Of a stretch of 61,649 bases of DNA, positions 35,707 through 44,936 are shown one piece after another (positions within the stretch are counted from its first letter, which is position 1; the number at the start of each line of letters is the position of its first letter). Origin of the DNA: Planctomycetota bacterium (GTDB lineage: Bacteria; Planctomycetota; Phycisphaerae; Phycisphaerales; SM1A02); assembly GCA_014381555.1 (NCBI GenBank), contig JACNLO010000075.1, forward strand, positions 1-61,649. Reading direction: 5' to 3'. Under the pieces are notes generated by a model. It had not been told where the DNA came from. It searched no databases and was given only the letters and a program-made list of their open reading frames with translations. Both the position numbers and the translations under genes were made by a program.

Positions 35707-36681
35707 TCAAGAACCTTCATTTTTTTGTTTTTTTAAGGTCGCCTTTCGAGTCCTCAACAGTATAAATAAAGAAAGTAGAAGTGCGGCTATCAGAAACGGA
35801 TATTTTTCAAGAAAGGACAATCCATAAAGAAATTCTTGCTTCAACTCTATTCTGCCTACCTCTCTTCCAGAGGGCCACCCAATATCAACAACCGAAGTTG
35901 TGCCGTTTCGCTCCACACCAAGAATACTTAGCCCAAGCGGTGAAGCCACCACTGACCACCGTCCTTTTGGGACGTCAAAAGACCCTATTTCGATTGGGGC
36001 TGACTCCTGAAGGCCAATAATTTGGCCACGTTGGCCTTCTGTGAAAATCAATAAGGGCCATCGATCTTTGATAAGTACTTCTCTAAAAGTGCCTTGCATC
36101 TCCACAACCTCCCCTCCCTGCCACTTCCCTTCGATGAGCGACCATAATTCTGCTCCTAGTTGGTGTGGGGCAACCGCAAGAAGCTCTCCCTCTAGACTTG
36201 CAACACTCGCACTTGCAAGATTGAGTGATGGAAGCTCCTCCCAGACAGATCCATTAAATGAGTGAAGTTGTAAAGTGTCCCCGCCATAACAAACGACGAT
36301 TGAACTTCCCAAAGACACAACTCCCGTTGGGGTCTCTTCAACTTCAAGTACGCTCTGTAACGAAATGTTCCTTGAGTGAGCTTGGCGATTCTCTCTCGTA
36401 AGTTGCAAGGTGTACAACGATGTGCCAGACACATCGTCAACAAACCAAATATTTCCCTCATGAAGAACCATATCTACAGGCCGACGACTCAGCCGTTGAA
36501 CTGGGGTGAAAGCGTCATTTGAAATCCGCCTACAGATTGAATAGTCAAACCCTTTAGTACTCGAATCAAAATTCAAAACCGTTGGATCTTGATCTCCTAC
36601 AAACCAAACTTCGTTGCCATTTCCAATTGATGCGAGAGGTTGCGCCGAACATAAACAAAGAAGGATTCCAATCGTACTCAT
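35707..36681 (-). CDS. exported propeller-like protein with C-terminal membrane anchor
   Basis: A 324-residue protein with a short signal-like N-terminus, a beta-rich body of repeated strands (E-G-N-I-W-F-V-D-D, G-S-S-I-V-V-C-Y-G-G) like a propeller, and a C-terminal membrane segment near residues 293-309 followed by a Lys-rich end. It probably faces the periplasm, tethered at its C-terminus. It overlaps the upstream lipoprotein gene by 4 bp (ATGA). The 125 bp before the FliF-like gene hold only a 6-bp stem (GCTCAT/ATGAGC) and a T-rich stretch. Family unknown. Confidence 0.55.
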   Translation of the reverse strand: MSTIGILLCLCSAQPLASIGNGNEVWFVGDQDPTVLNFDSSTKGFDYSICRRISNDAFTPVQRLSRRPVDMVLHEGNIWFVDDVSGTSLYTLQLTRENRQAHSRNISLQSVLEVEETPTGVVSLGSSIVVCYGGDTLQLHSFNGSVWEELPSLNLASASVASLEGELLAVAPHQLGAELWSLIEGKWQGGEVVEMQGTFREVLIKDRWPLLIFTEGQRGQIIGLQESAPIEIGSFDVPKGRWSVVASPLGLSILGVERNGTTSVVDIGWPSGREVGRIELKQEFLYGLSFLEKYPFLIAALLLSLFILLRTRKATLKKQKNEGS

Positions 36682-37454
36682 GTGCCCATTCTTATCTTGC
36701 TTGGCTGCAAAGATTCTTTGAGATATTCAAGGTCCATCACGCGGTCCATTGGTTCTTCATCAACAAGAGTTGACAAAAACGAAAAATCTATTTTAACTTC
36801 TGTGCCCCCTTGATTATCTGTAAAATCAATGAGCCCACCAGTTTCTGGCCAATGTAATTCATGGAGATTTTCTTTTTCAACTCGAATGCTTCTGCGATGC
36901 AATGAGTTCATCACGCGTTTTTCTTTTGTAACACTTAACTCCAGCGGTCGATTGCCATCTTGTGTAAAACTCGCGGTCCATGTTCGCTGAACTGAATCGA
37001 TTATGGTGATGATTCCATCATGCACTGTCGTCTCGCCTTCAGGAAGTGGATTCAAGCCAAGCAAAATCAAAGCTACATCGATATCGTTAAACATACCTTG
37101 CTCCCCACCTATTGTGAGCGTTGATTCATCGCCCATCATGTCAAAGAACCAAAAGTTTTTTCCCTCGCCTCCAAACCATGCGATGAGTTCGCCGAGTTTA
37201 GAAATGCGGAGTGAAATTGAATCGCCCTGCTTCCAAAAATCTAAGTCGCCCTGCTCTTTGTGGGTACCTTTATCGTCAGTCCATCGAAACTCAATCACTC
37301 CTCTACCAACTAGGTTCTCGAACTGAGACGTCCGTTGTGCTTGATTCGTTTGTATCGTTGAGATGTCCAAAGATTCATTCGAGGGAGTGACCTTTGCCAC
37401 GCAACCACTTACGAAAATTAACAAAAAAAATATGGTAAAAAAATTGGGATTCAT
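36678..37454 (-). CDS. putative lipoprotein
   Basis: A 258-residue protein whose signal peptide ends in the lipobox F-V-S-G-C with Cys at residue 18, so it should be lipid-anchored. The body is beta-rich, starting with V-G-R-G-V-I-E-F-R-W, recalling the LolB/LolA-like or DUF4292 fold of outer-membrane lipoproteins, but the match is loose. It overlaps both neighbours by 4 bp, so three envelope genes are tightly coupled. Confidence 0.65.
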   Translation of the reverse strand: MNPNFFTIFFLLIFVSGCVAKVTPSNESLDISTIQTNQAQRTSQFENLVGRGVIEFRWTDDKGTHKEQGDLDFWKQGDSISLRISKLGELIAWFGGEGKNFWFFDMMGDESTLTIGGEQGMFNDIDVALILLGLNPLPEGETTVHDGIITIIDSVQRTWTASFTQDGNRPLELSVTKEKRVMNSLHRRSIRVEKENLHELHWPETGGLIDFTDNQGGTEVKIDFSFLSTLVDEEPMDRVMDLEYLKESLQPSKIRMGT

Positions 37455-37966
37455 AGGTCGCCCTGCAGAATTTCACCTAGTTGCTCAGATAAATCCTGAA
37501 TTTCTTCATCTGCTATTCCTGGATTTTTCACCTTCACTGGCTCCCCGTCAGTCCCCCTAAACCTCAATAACCAAAGTTCTCCACCCTCAAAATCCTCTCG
37601 ACCCACGAGTTGAAGCTTTCGTTTACGCAGTAAAACGAGCGCCAAAATGTAACGAAATGCGATCCGCTGTGGCTTTTCGTCGTCTGCTAATCGTTCAAAC
37701 AAATCTATGAGAACCTCATCATCAATCAAAATATCGGGCTTTTTACCAGCTTCAGGGACGATATACTTCCAATTACTAAATAATCGGGCTGGGCGGTCTC
37801 CTTGATTCCATGCCTCTTGGCAATAATCAAATCTTGTAAACCCCTCGTCTTCCTCCCTTTCGCATAATGCCGCTATTGCGAATGTGTTTGGCTCGAGTGG
37901 TTCGCCTGTAGAAGCGCAGACTCCAGTTGGTCGAGAGACGCCTTGTGAATTTCCAAATCGTGACAT
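37451..37966 (-). CDS. conserved planctomycete protein with C-x-S-T-G-E-P motif
   Basis: A 171-residue cytosolic protein. The N-terminus has V-C-A-S-T-G-E-P-L-E-P, then A-A-L-C-E-R-E-E-D and F-D-Y-C-Q-E-A-W, i.e. several spaced Cys that could form a metal site. I recall a widespread planctomycete family of this type without known function. It leads the lipoprotein-propeller operon with a 4-bp overlap and is divergent from cdaA, 40 bp away. Confidence 0.7.
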   Translation of the reverse strand: MSRFGNSQGVSRPTGVCASTGEPLEPNTFAIAALCEREEDEGFTRFDYCQEAWNQGDRPARLFSNWKYIVPEAGKKPDILIDDEVLIDLFERLADDEKPQRIAFRYILALVLLRKRKLQLVGREDFEGGELWLLRFRGTDGEPVKVKNPGIADEEIQDLSEQLGEILQGDL

Positions 37967-38010
37967 ACATGAGAATCCTACGGTATCCGCGTATACTTTG
38001 ACATACATGA
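37961..38010. promoter_or_regulatory. divergent promoter region with 12-bp direct repeat
   Basis: TGACATACATGA occurs at 37961-37972, covering the start codon of the minus-strand gene, and again at 37999-38010, covering the ATG of cdaA. TATACT at 37992-37997 could be the cdaA -10, which would give a very short leader. The repeat may be chance or an operator for both directions. Confidence 0.35.
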
Positions 38011-38870
38011 CGTGGACAATTTTTGGTTACGACGTATTTGAGACAATAATCGAGCTACTCATCATTTGGCTGAGTGTCTTTTTAGCATTCAGATTCCTCC
38101 AAGGGACTCGTGGAGGCGGTGTTATTCGAGGGCTCGTTGTGCTTCTCCTCCCCCTCTGGCTTCTCCAAGTACTTGCAGATTGGACAGGTCATTTTGATCG
38201 CCTCGATTTTTTCGCAGAGCAATTTTTGACCTACGTTTTTTTATTACTCATTATTATTTTCCAGCCAGAATTACGTCAAGCTGCAGTTCGAGTTAGCCAG
38301 TCGGAACTTTTTGCGCGTTTTAGAAATACACCATCAGTTGGCGGAACAACTATTTCTGCAATAGCTGATGCTTCTGTTTTCCTTAGCCGCAATCAATTCG
38401 GAGGGCTCATTGCAATTGAAAGAGACAATAGTACTAACGATCACGTAGTCGGCGGACAATCATTAGATGCAGAAGTAAACTCTCCTTTGTTGAAATCAAT
38501 TTTTTGGCCGAATAATCCATTGCATGATCTTGGATGCATTGTCCGAGGCGATCGAATTGTTACAGCAAGTGTGCAATTCCCTTTAGCAGATGATTCTGCG
38601 ATGCTGTCTTCTGATCTTGGTTCAAGACATCGTGCAGGAGTAGGTTTATCGATGCGTTGTGATGCGTTGATTATTATCATTAGTGAACAAACTGGTCGTA
38701 TCTCTTTTGCTGAGCATGGCGTGCTTACCACGATTAACCGAGACGATCTTGAAGTTGAATTAGCGCAACGACTCAATCCAAAATCTGATACCTCTTCCCA
38801 AGAACAAAATACTGATTCAGAAGATGTCACATCATCGACGAGCATCGCTCCAGGGGAATCAACCAAATGA
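38007..38870 (+). CDS. cdaA: CdaA-type diadenylate cyclase (variant DGA motif)
   Basis: Makes c-di-AMP from two ATP; 287 residues. Three N-terminal membrane segments (residues about 13-27, 40-56, 72-84) precede the DAC domain, which opens with F-Q-P-E-L-R. The RHR motif is intact (G-S-R207-H-R209). The DGA motif is changed: L-H-D174-L-G-C-I-V in place of L-H-D-G-A-V-I-I; the metal-binding Asp is kept. It overlaps cdaR by 4 bp (ATGA), the usual cdaA-cdaR pair, which supports the call. Activity is likely but not certain. Confidence 0.85.
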   Translation: MTWTIFGYDVFETIIELLIIWLSVFLAFRFLQGTRGGGVIRGLVVLLLPLWLLQVLADWTGHFDRLDFFAEQFLTYVFLLLIIIFQPELRQAAVRVSQSELFARFRNTPSVGGTTISAIADASVFLSRNQFGGLIAIERDNSTNDHVVGGQSLDAEVNSPLLKSIFWPNNPLHDLGCIVRGDRIVTASVQFPLADDSAMLSSDLGSRHRAGVGLSMRCDALIIIISEQTGRISFAEHGVLTTINRDDLEVELAQRLNPKSDTSSQEQNTDSEDVTSSTSIAPGESTK

Positions 38871-39877
38871 AGCGTAAAGATGACACCCTTGCTATTTTGT
38901 TTGTCACTGTGTTGGCTGTCTTTATTTGGCTCTGGGCAGCGGCTCGAACGGAAGATGAGCGAAACATCAACACAACCCTGTATTTCGTGGCGCCCGAAGG
39001 TTCATCTAGTACGATTACTCCACAAATAAAACCAGTTCGGCTGTCGCTCAAGGGGCCTCGATCGGCGCTCAATGCTGCAGACGAAGCTTGCCTTGATGGT
39101 ATTTCAGTTTCAATCACTGCTGACGATGGAGAAGTTCCAATTGATCTTGCATCGGAAATTAACAAACTTGATGTCATCAGATCAACTGGTGCTGAAATTG
39201 TTGCTGTTAACCCAAGTTCATTAACCGTTGAAGTTCAAACAGTGGTTCTTGTTGATGCTGTTGTCGTTCCGTCGCTTCCAAGTGTTACGGTAAGTGGCGA
39301 TGTCACTGTCGACCCTGCAACTGTCACATTACGAATTCCACAACAACTTCAAAGAACGCTTCCAGAGGCGGTAACTGTAAACGCAATTGTCAGTGAAACT
39401 GTATTGGCACAATTACAACCAGGAGTTGTTCACACACTAGATGCATCCATTCAATTACCTGAAGTCTTAGACGAACATGGTGTTATCATTGAACCGAATC
39501 GAGTTTCACTTTCATTTAAAATTCAATCAAAAACTGACAAAGTAACTCTCCCTCAAGTCCGCGTTCTGATTGCTGCTCCTGCGGAGGATTATGCAGCATA
39601 CTCTGTTGCGCTGCCTGTAAAGATTATTCCAAATGTCACTATTGAAGCCGACAAAGAATTAATTGCATCAATTTCTTCAGGCGATGTTACGGTTTTTGCA
39701 ATTGTCCGGCTCGCTTCACAAGATATGGAAAAGAGAGTTGAAACAAAACTCGTCACTTCGTTTATGGCGATGCTCGACGATGACACAGGAGTCCAAGTGA
39801 AAGCAAAACCTGAGGACGCTGCCTCGCTTAACGTTGTGTTACAAATTGAACCGGTTCCCATACCCACAGCACCATAA
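38867..39877 (+). CDS. cdaR: YbbR/CdaR-like regulator of CdaA
   Basis: A 336-residue protein with one N-terminal membrane segment (residues about 9-26) and three or four YbbR-like beta domains outside the membrane. An example is the stretch V-R-L-S-L-K-G-P-R-S-A-L near residue 57. CdaR controls CdaA in Firmicutes; the overlap of start and stop here (ATGA) fits the same role. glmM, the usual third gene, is not next to it. It is convergent with tyrS. Confidence 0.8.
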   Translation: MKRKDDTLAILFVTVLAVFIWLWAAARTEDERNINTTLYFVAPEGSSSTITPQIKPVRLSLKGPRSALNAADEACLDGISVSITADDGEVPIDLASEINKLDVIRSTGAEIVAVNPSSLTVEVQTVVLVDAVVVPSLPSVTVSGDVTVDPATVTLRIPQQLQRTLPEAVTVNAIVSETVLAQLQPGVVHTLDASIQLPEVLDEHGVIIEPNRVSLSFKIQSKTDKVTLPQVRVLIAAPAEDYAAYSVALPVKIIPNVTIEADKELIASISSGDVTVFAIVRLASQDMEKRVETKLVTSFMAMLDDDTGVQVKAKPEDAASLNVVLQIEPVPIPTAP

Positions 39878-39896
39878 CACGGTTACGGCGTGTCGC

Positions 39897-39919
39897 ACCA
39901 TCCTCTAACATACGATGGT
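39897..39919. terminator. weak hairpin between cdaR and tyrS
   Basis: ACCATC and GATGGT pair over 6 bp with an 11-nt loop between two convergent genes. A plausible but weak shared terminator; no U run. Confidence 0.3.
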
Positions 39920-39940
39920 CAAGACCCGTCGTGATTTAGT

Positions 39941-41245
39941 TCAATTCCAGCGGGAAGCAAACCATGCTTTTTTACCGCGACGAAGCAAAATAGTTGTGCC
40001 ATGCAGTAAATCATCAGCAGTCAAAATACGATTCACAGCTTCTTCACCGTGTATCTTTTCACCGTTAATGGATATTGAGCCGTTTTGGAGAAATTCGCGA
40101 GCTTCACGTTTACTCTTGCACAATTCGGTTTGTGGCAGCAATTCAACAAGTGACGCCGCTTCACCGCCGAGCGCGCCTTTTGCAAACTCTCCCGCTGGCA
40201 CTTCAGAAAATACTTCACCAAGCATTTGAACATCAAGAGATGTGATGTCACCACCAAACAATGCTTTTGCGGCTTCGTTACATCGAGTTACATTTTCAAT
40301 TCCGTGGAAAATTTCCGTCATTGCATCTGCTAATGCGTGTTGCGCCGCGCGTTGATGTGGTGCTTCCGAATGCTCTTTCTCAATCGATTCAATCGTGGAT
40401 TGATCTAAAAATGTAAACCACCGAAGAAATTTCCCGGCATCTTCATCTGGAACATTTAACCAATATTGATGGAACGCGTAGGGGCTTGTGCGCTCTTCGG
40501 AAAGCCAGATTGCACCGTCTTCTGTTTTTCCAATCTTACTTCCGTCACTTGCTGTGACAAGTGGATTGGTTATCCCTGCACCGCGAAATATTGTGCCATC
40601 TTTTTCCAACATGTCACGTCGAATTAAATCTATCCCAGCAATAATATTCCCGTACTGATCACTTCCTGCAATTTGTATTGTGCAATCCATCTCACGTCGC
40701 AAATGTAAAAAATCGTACGCTTGCAAAATCATGTAACTAAATTCTGTGTATGAAATTCCTTGTTCACGATTATTTAATCGATCTTTCACGGAATCTTTTT
40801 GAATCATTGTGTTCACTGAAAAGTGTTTTCCGACATCGCGCAACACATCAAGAAATCCAAGTTCGCAAAGCCAGTCTGCGTTGTTCACAATTACAGCTGC
40901 ATTCTCGCCTTCAAAATCTAACACTTTTGTAAAACACCTCAACTGACCTTCGATATTCTTTGCGACTTGCTCTTTGGAAAGAAGTTGTCTCTCTGAATCT
41001 TTTCCTGATGGGTCGCCTATCAAACCCGTACCTCCACCCATGAGCACAATTGGCTTGTGCCCTGCGAGTTGCCAGTGTCTCAACATTTTTATTGGCATGT
41101 AATTGCCTATGGTGAGTGCATCTTTTGTTGGATCAAAACCGCAGTATGCAATTCTACTTCCAGAAGCAAGGTGTTTTTGCAACTCATCACCGCCCGTTGT
41201 TTGGTGGAGTAACCCTCGCCATTTGAGTTCATCTAAAAATTGCAT
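39941..41245 (-). CDS. tyrS: tyrosyl-tRNA synthetase
   Basis: Charges tRNA-Tyr; class I, 434 residues. Visible marks: Y-C-G-F-D-P-T near residue 34, the HIGH-like T-I-G-N, G-S-D-Q-Y-G-N near 196, and the KMSKS-like K-I-G-K-T. The C-terminal S4-like RNA-binding domain is present (S-K-R-E-A-R-E-F-L). The start fits the family. It sits 9 bp after the membrane-protein gene, in a run pheS-membrane protein-tyrS that unites two synthetases. Confidence 0.96.
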   Translation of the reverse strand: MQFLDELKWRGLLHQTTGGDELQKHLASGSRIAYCGFDPTKDALTIGNYMPIKMLRHWQLAGHKPIVLMGGGTGLIGDPSGKDSERQLLSKEQVAKNIEGQLRCFTKVLDFEGENAAVIVNNADWLCELGFLDVLRDVGKHFSVNTMIQKDSVKDRLNNREQGISYTEFSYMILQAYDFLHLRREMDCTIQIAGSDQYGNIIAGIDLIRRDMLEKDGTIFRGAGITNPLVTASDGSKIGKTEDGAIWLSEERTSPYAFHQYWLNVPDEDAGKFLRWFTFLDQSTIESIEKEHSEAPHQRAAQHALADAMTEIFHGIENVTRCNEAAKALFGGDITSLDVQMLGEVFSEVPAGEFAKGALGGEAASLVELLPQTELCKSKREAREFLQNGSISINGEKIHGEEAVNRILTADDLLHGTTILLRRGKKAWFASRWN

Positions 41246-41254
41246 GTGAGCAGT

Positions 41255-41782
41255 TTACCGCCAAGAAGCGACCTCGTTTCGAGTTTGTTTTCGATTCAAG
41301 TAAATCAACAAAAATACTGGCAAGACAAGATACATCGGCATAGAAATGACAATTTGAGCGAGGAACATCCCCTCTACTTCTGAATTTTGCTTCACTAAGT
41401 CCATGCGAGGAATCCAGTTCGCTACTGCTGCACCAAATGTAAACAAAATATAAAGGAGCGACCAAATGAGTAGGATTGGTCTTCCCCTGGGAGAACGTTG
41501 GAGAAGCGCCATGCCTGCTACAACAAGGATTATTGAAAAAACAATGTGGAGGGTGGAGGCAAGTGATGCAATCCATTGAGGAGGTGAAGTTGCATCTAGT
41601 TGCTCAAGAAGTTCTTCACTAAGTTCCCCGTTACCAAATGGAATTGCTGTGTGCAGTTGTTCTATTTCGGCCATACCAGTAAATGCAAGGCAACCACCAA
41701 AAAGCGATAGCCCACCAACAATAATACAACACGCACCGACGGTGGTTGGCCAAGTTGCGGAATATTGAATATCTTCACTCAA
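41255..41782 (-). CDS. four-helix membrane protein of unknown function
   Basis: 175 residues with about four hydrophobic segments (near 17-36, 72-92, 100-121, 142-162) and a polar loop between the first two. No family recognised. It overlaps pheS by 4 bp (ATGA) and precedes tyrS by 9 bp, so it is co-transcribed with two synthetases; the place where pheT would be expected is taken by this gene. Confidence 0.65.
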   Translation of the reverse strand: MSEDIQYSATWPTTVGACCIIVGGLSLFGGCLAFTGMAEIEQLHTAIPFGNGELSEELLEQLDATSPPQWIASLASTLHIVFSIILVVAGMALLQRSPRGRPILLIWSLLYILFTFGAAVANWIPRMDLVKQNSEVEGMFLAQIVISMPMYLVLPVFLLIYLNRKQTRNEVASWR

Positions 41783-42762
41783 AACTGGCGAAGAAACCGT
41801 GCATCATTTTCAAAGAGCCATCGAATATCTTGGATTCCATATTTGAGCATCGCAACTCGTTCTATACCTAATCCAAATGCATATCCCTGCCATTTGTCGT
41901 TGTCGTATCCCACTTGTTCAAACACATTTGGGTCAACCAAACCACAACCACCAATTTCAACCCACTGCCACTTTCCCTTGATTTTCATTTTCATATCAAC
42001 TTCTGCAGACGGTTCGGTGAATGGGAAAAAACTAGGACGGAACCGCACTTCGGCTTCTACACCGAAATACGCTTTTGCAAACTGAAACAAAGTTGTCTTT
42101 AAGTCAACCATGGAAACTTTTGGAGCGACTAACAACCCTTCACATTGATGAAACATACTAAAGTGTGTCGCATCGTGTGTGTCTGGTCGATAGACTCGCC
42201 CCACTGCAATAATTTTGATTGGAGGAGGAGTTGATTCCATAACACGAATTTGTACGGTCGATGTCTGACTCCGCAACATTCGATTACCACCCATAAAGTA
42301 ATTATCGACCGGGTCACGTGCAGGATGGTCTTGGGGAATGTTCAAAGCATTAAAATTATGATATTCGTCTTCGACTTCGGGGCCATACGCGACTGAGAAC
42401 CCCATTCGTCCAAAGACTTCGGTGATTTCATCGATTGTTTTACTGATGACATGCCGGCGGCCTTGAGCAACATCTTTGCCTGGCTCAGTCACATCCATTG
42501 GTGGGCGGGCAGAGGTACCCCCTGCAAGTTCCTGCTGACGTGCGTCAAACGCACACTCGAGAGCAGTTTTCACTTCATTCAGTCGTTTGCCGACTGCGGG
42601 CTTGTCTTCCTTAGATACATCCTTCATCATTGGCATCACACCCTTGAGACGCCCTTTTGAGCCAAGATATGAAATACGCCATGACTCTAGACCATCGACA
42701 GAATCAATAGCGACAATTTCTCCCATCGCATCTTCTTGGAGTTTATCGAGTGTCTCAAGCAT
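41779..42762 (-). CDS. pheS: phenylalanyl-tRNA synthetase alpha subunit
   Basis: Catalytic subunit of the alpha2-beta2 class II synthetase, 327 residues. Marks: Y-L-G-S-K-G-R-L-K near residue 32, motif 2 with F-H-Q-C-E-G-L, and motif 3 G-L-G-I-E-R-V-A-M-L near the C-terminus. ATG 42762 gives the normal N-terminal length; the frame opens earlier at 42834. pheT is not adjacent and not in the window, although the two are usually side by side. Confidence 0.94.
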   Translation of the reverse strand: MLETLDKLQEDAMGEIVAIDSVDGLESWRISYLGSKGRLKGVMPMMKDVSKEDKPAVGKRLNEVKTALECAFDARQQELAGGTSARPPMDVTEPGKDVAQGRRHVISKTIDEITEVFGRMGFSVAYGPEVEDEYHNFNALNIPQDHPARDPVDNYFMGGNRMLRSQTSTVQIRVMESTPPPIKIIAVGRVYRPDTHDATHFSMFHQCEGLLVAPKVSMVDLKTTLFQFAKAYFGVEAEVRFRPSFFPFTEPSAEVDMKMKIKGKWQWVEIGGCGLVDPNVFEQVGYDNDKWQGYAFGLGIERVAMLKYGIQDIRWLFENDARFLRQF

Positions 42763-42874
42763 TCGTGCATAGTACCAAGACTCTGTCCCCATTTGGCTCA
42801 GAGCCAAATGTGTGGACCAAATGGTGGGAGGCAAATGGTGGAGGGCGGAGGGAAATTGGGGCTGAACAGGTACT

Positions 42875-42905
42875 TAAAAAAACCGCCCCAAGAAGGGGCG
42901 GCTTT
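42875..42905 (-). terminator. strong intrinsic terminator of the ribosomal superoperon
   Basis: On the minus strand, GCCGCCCC, loop TTCTT, GGGGCGG and then TTTTTTT: a GC-rich 7-bp core extended by A:T pairs and a perfect U run, 41 nt after the rplQ stop. A second small stem (AATGGG/CCCATT) lies between it and rplQ. Confidence 0.92.
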
Positions 42906-42945
42906 AAAATGGGTTTCCCCATTGGGTATCAAATATGTACACCGA

Positions 42946-43716
42946 TTACTCTTCCTTAACGTCTGCTTCAGGAGTTTCGTCAGGGGTTTCAGAGGTTTCA
43001 TCACTAGCTTCAATTTCAGGGGCTTCCTCGGTAGTTTCCTCTGGAACTTCTGTTACTTCGGTCACCTCTTCACTTGCTTCAGCAGCAATCGTTTCATCGA
43101 CGATTTCTTCGGCAACATCCTCATCAGCATCCTGTGCTACGGAAGTAGAAACAAGAACTTTGTCAGCAAAATCACGTCGGCGCTGTTTCTGTGATCGCCT
43201 ACGAGAATCTCCACCACCAAGTTGAGGTCCTTCTTCTTCGCCCACTAGTTGCAAGATAACTAAGTCGGTGCCATCACCAAGTCGACGTTTACCAATTTTG
43301 ATAATTCTGGTATATCCACCATCTCGATCAGAAAACTTTGGAGCTACAACCGACATAATATGTTGTACTAGTCGGGGAGCTTTTCGAACTTCACCGTATC
43401 GGTTAAACTCAATGTCACTCTCGCTAGGCAAGTCGAAGTGGTCGTTCTGTTTCGCTGAATCAGGCACGTTTGGATCTGCAACCCAAGAATGGATTTTGCG
43501 ATCATTAATCATTTGCTCAATTCGTTTTCTTGAATTAAATCCACCACGTTTTGCAATAGTAATTATTTTTTCAACAAATGGCTGCACTGCTTTTGCTTTA
43601 GGCAATGTAGTTTCGATTTGCCCATGTTCAAATAGTCCAGCAGCGAGATTTCGAAGCATCGCAGTGCGATGTTCACTATCTCTGCACAATTGTTTTCCAT
43701 GGATTCGATGTCGCAT
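42946..43716 (-). CDS. rplQ: 50S ribosomal protein L17 with long acidic tail
   Basis: L17 lines the exit tunnel. The N-terminal body (residues 1 to about 150) is normal, M-R-H-R-I-H-G-K-Q-L through the R-T-A-M-L-R-N-L segment, with an insertion in the middle. Beyond it is an extra tail of about 100 residues, first Arg/Lys-rich then almost only Glu, Thr, Ala, Asp and Pro. Total 256, about twice the common 120-130. It is the last gene of the superoperon, followed by the strong terminator. Confidence 0.95.
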   Translation of the reverse strand: MRHRIHGKQLCRDSEHRTAMLRNLAAGLFEHGQIETTLPKAKAVQPFVEKIITIAKRGGFNSRKRIEQMINDRKIHSWVADPNVPDSAKQNDHFDLPSESDIEFNRYGEVRKAPRLVQHIMSVVAPKFSDRDGGYTRIIKIGKRRLGDGTDLVILQLVGEEEGPQLGGGDSRRRSQKQRRRDFADKVLVSTSVAQDADEDVAEEIVDETIAAEASEEVTEVTEVPEETTEEAPEIEASDETSETPDETPEADVKEE

Positions 43717-43752
43717 GGTCGTACTCCTTTACAAAAGACTTACGTCTTCTGA

Positions 43753-44904
43753 TTATTCCATTCCTTCAGAAGAACCAATAATTTCATCTTCTGGATTAGG
43801 GGTTGGATTTTCAATTTCTTCAATTTCTTCAATTTCTGCTTCAAATCCTTGTGCATCATCGTAAGAATCGTCATCGCTTTTGCCCATCGCTTTTTCTAAA
43901 TCGACAAAACCATCAACTCCAGGTGGCATCTGCATTGCGAGTGTCAAACCAAGATCTTCTAGTTTTCGTTTAATCTCACGTAGCGATGTTCGACCAAAAC
44001 TTCTCAACCCAAGCAACTCTCGGTCATTCAAAGAAACAAGTTGTGCTACGGTTTTGATTTGTGCAAGCTCGATACAATTCGATGATCGTACTGTCAAATC
44101 AAGGTCTGCTGTGGACATTTCTAATTTTCGTATTAGTTCTTCATCAACAGCAGCGGCTGCAGCGGCTTCAGCACTGACAACTGCCTTGCCAAGAGAGTCA
44201 AACTGTACAAACGCATTAAGGTGTTTACGTAAAATCTTTGCAGATTCAACCAGACACATTTCTGGGCTAACTGTTCCATCTGTCCAAATATCAAGAATCA
44301 ATCGATCAAAGTTTGTTTGTTGACCAACCCGAGTGTTCTCTACACGATATCGAACTCGTTGTACTGGGCTAAAGACTGCATCAATTGGAAGTTCCCCAAT
44401 AATTTGTTCGTCTTTAGTTGCGTATTGTTCAGCTGCAGGCACATACCCACGTCCTCGCTCTAGTGTCAATTCCATCTCGAAATCAATTTTGTCAGTCAAA
44501 GTTGCAATGACATGGTCTGGGTTATACACAGTGACCGATGAATCAGATTCTATCAAATCTGCTGTAACCTCACCCGGACCTGAAGCCGAAAGGCGTAGTA
44601 CTTTTGGTTCATCTGAGTCAACATCAACTATAAGACCTTTGACATTAAGCACAATATCAACCATATCTTGTTGAACACCTTGGATAGTGCAAAACTCATG
44701 TTCTGCACCCTTGACTCGAATTGATGTAATCGCAGAACCCTCAATTGTGCTGAGCAATATTCGACGAAGGCTATTACCAATCGTTGTTCCAAACCCGCGT
44801 TCAAACGGTTCTACAATAAAGCGACCAAATGTTTCGGTTGCTGATTTTTCTTCGAGGATAACACTTGCTGGAAGTTCTAAACCTCGCCATCGTACGTGCA
44901 TCAT
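43753..44904 (-). CDS. rpoA: RNA polymerase alpha subunit
   Basis: 383 residues. The N-terminal dimer domain shows G-T-T-I-G-N-S-L-R-R-I-L-L-S and G-A-E-H-E-F; the C-terminal domain shows L-N-D-R-E-L-L-G-L-R-S-F-G and S-L-R-E-I-K-R-K-L, which contacts UP elements and regulators. An acidic tail of about 45 residues follows the normal end. AAGGA is 8 nt before the ATG. A 133-bp spacer with a 6-bp hairpin separates it from rpsK; rpsD is missing between them. Confidence 0.97.
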   Translation of the reverse strand: MMHVRWRGLELPASVILEEKSATETFGRFIVEPFERGFGTTIGNSLRRILLSTIEGSAITSIRVKGAEHEFCTIQGVQQDMVDIVLNVKGLIVDVDSDEPKVLRLSASGPGEVTADLIESDSSVTVYNPDHVIATLTDKIDFEMELTLERGRGYVPAAEQYATKDEQIIGELPIDAVFSPVQRVRYRVENTRVGQQTNFDRLILDIWTDGTVSPEMCLVESAKILRKHLNAFVQFDSLGKAVVSAEAAAAAAVDEELIRKLEMSTADLDLTVRSSNCIELAQIKTVAQLVSLNDRELLGLRSFGRTSLREIKRKLEDLGLTLAMQMPPGVDGFVDLEKAMGKSDDDSYDDAQGFEAEIEEIEEIENPTPNPEDEIIGSSEGME

Positions 44905-44936
44905 TGTTCTGTTCCTTCTTACATTAGCAGTGGTCT

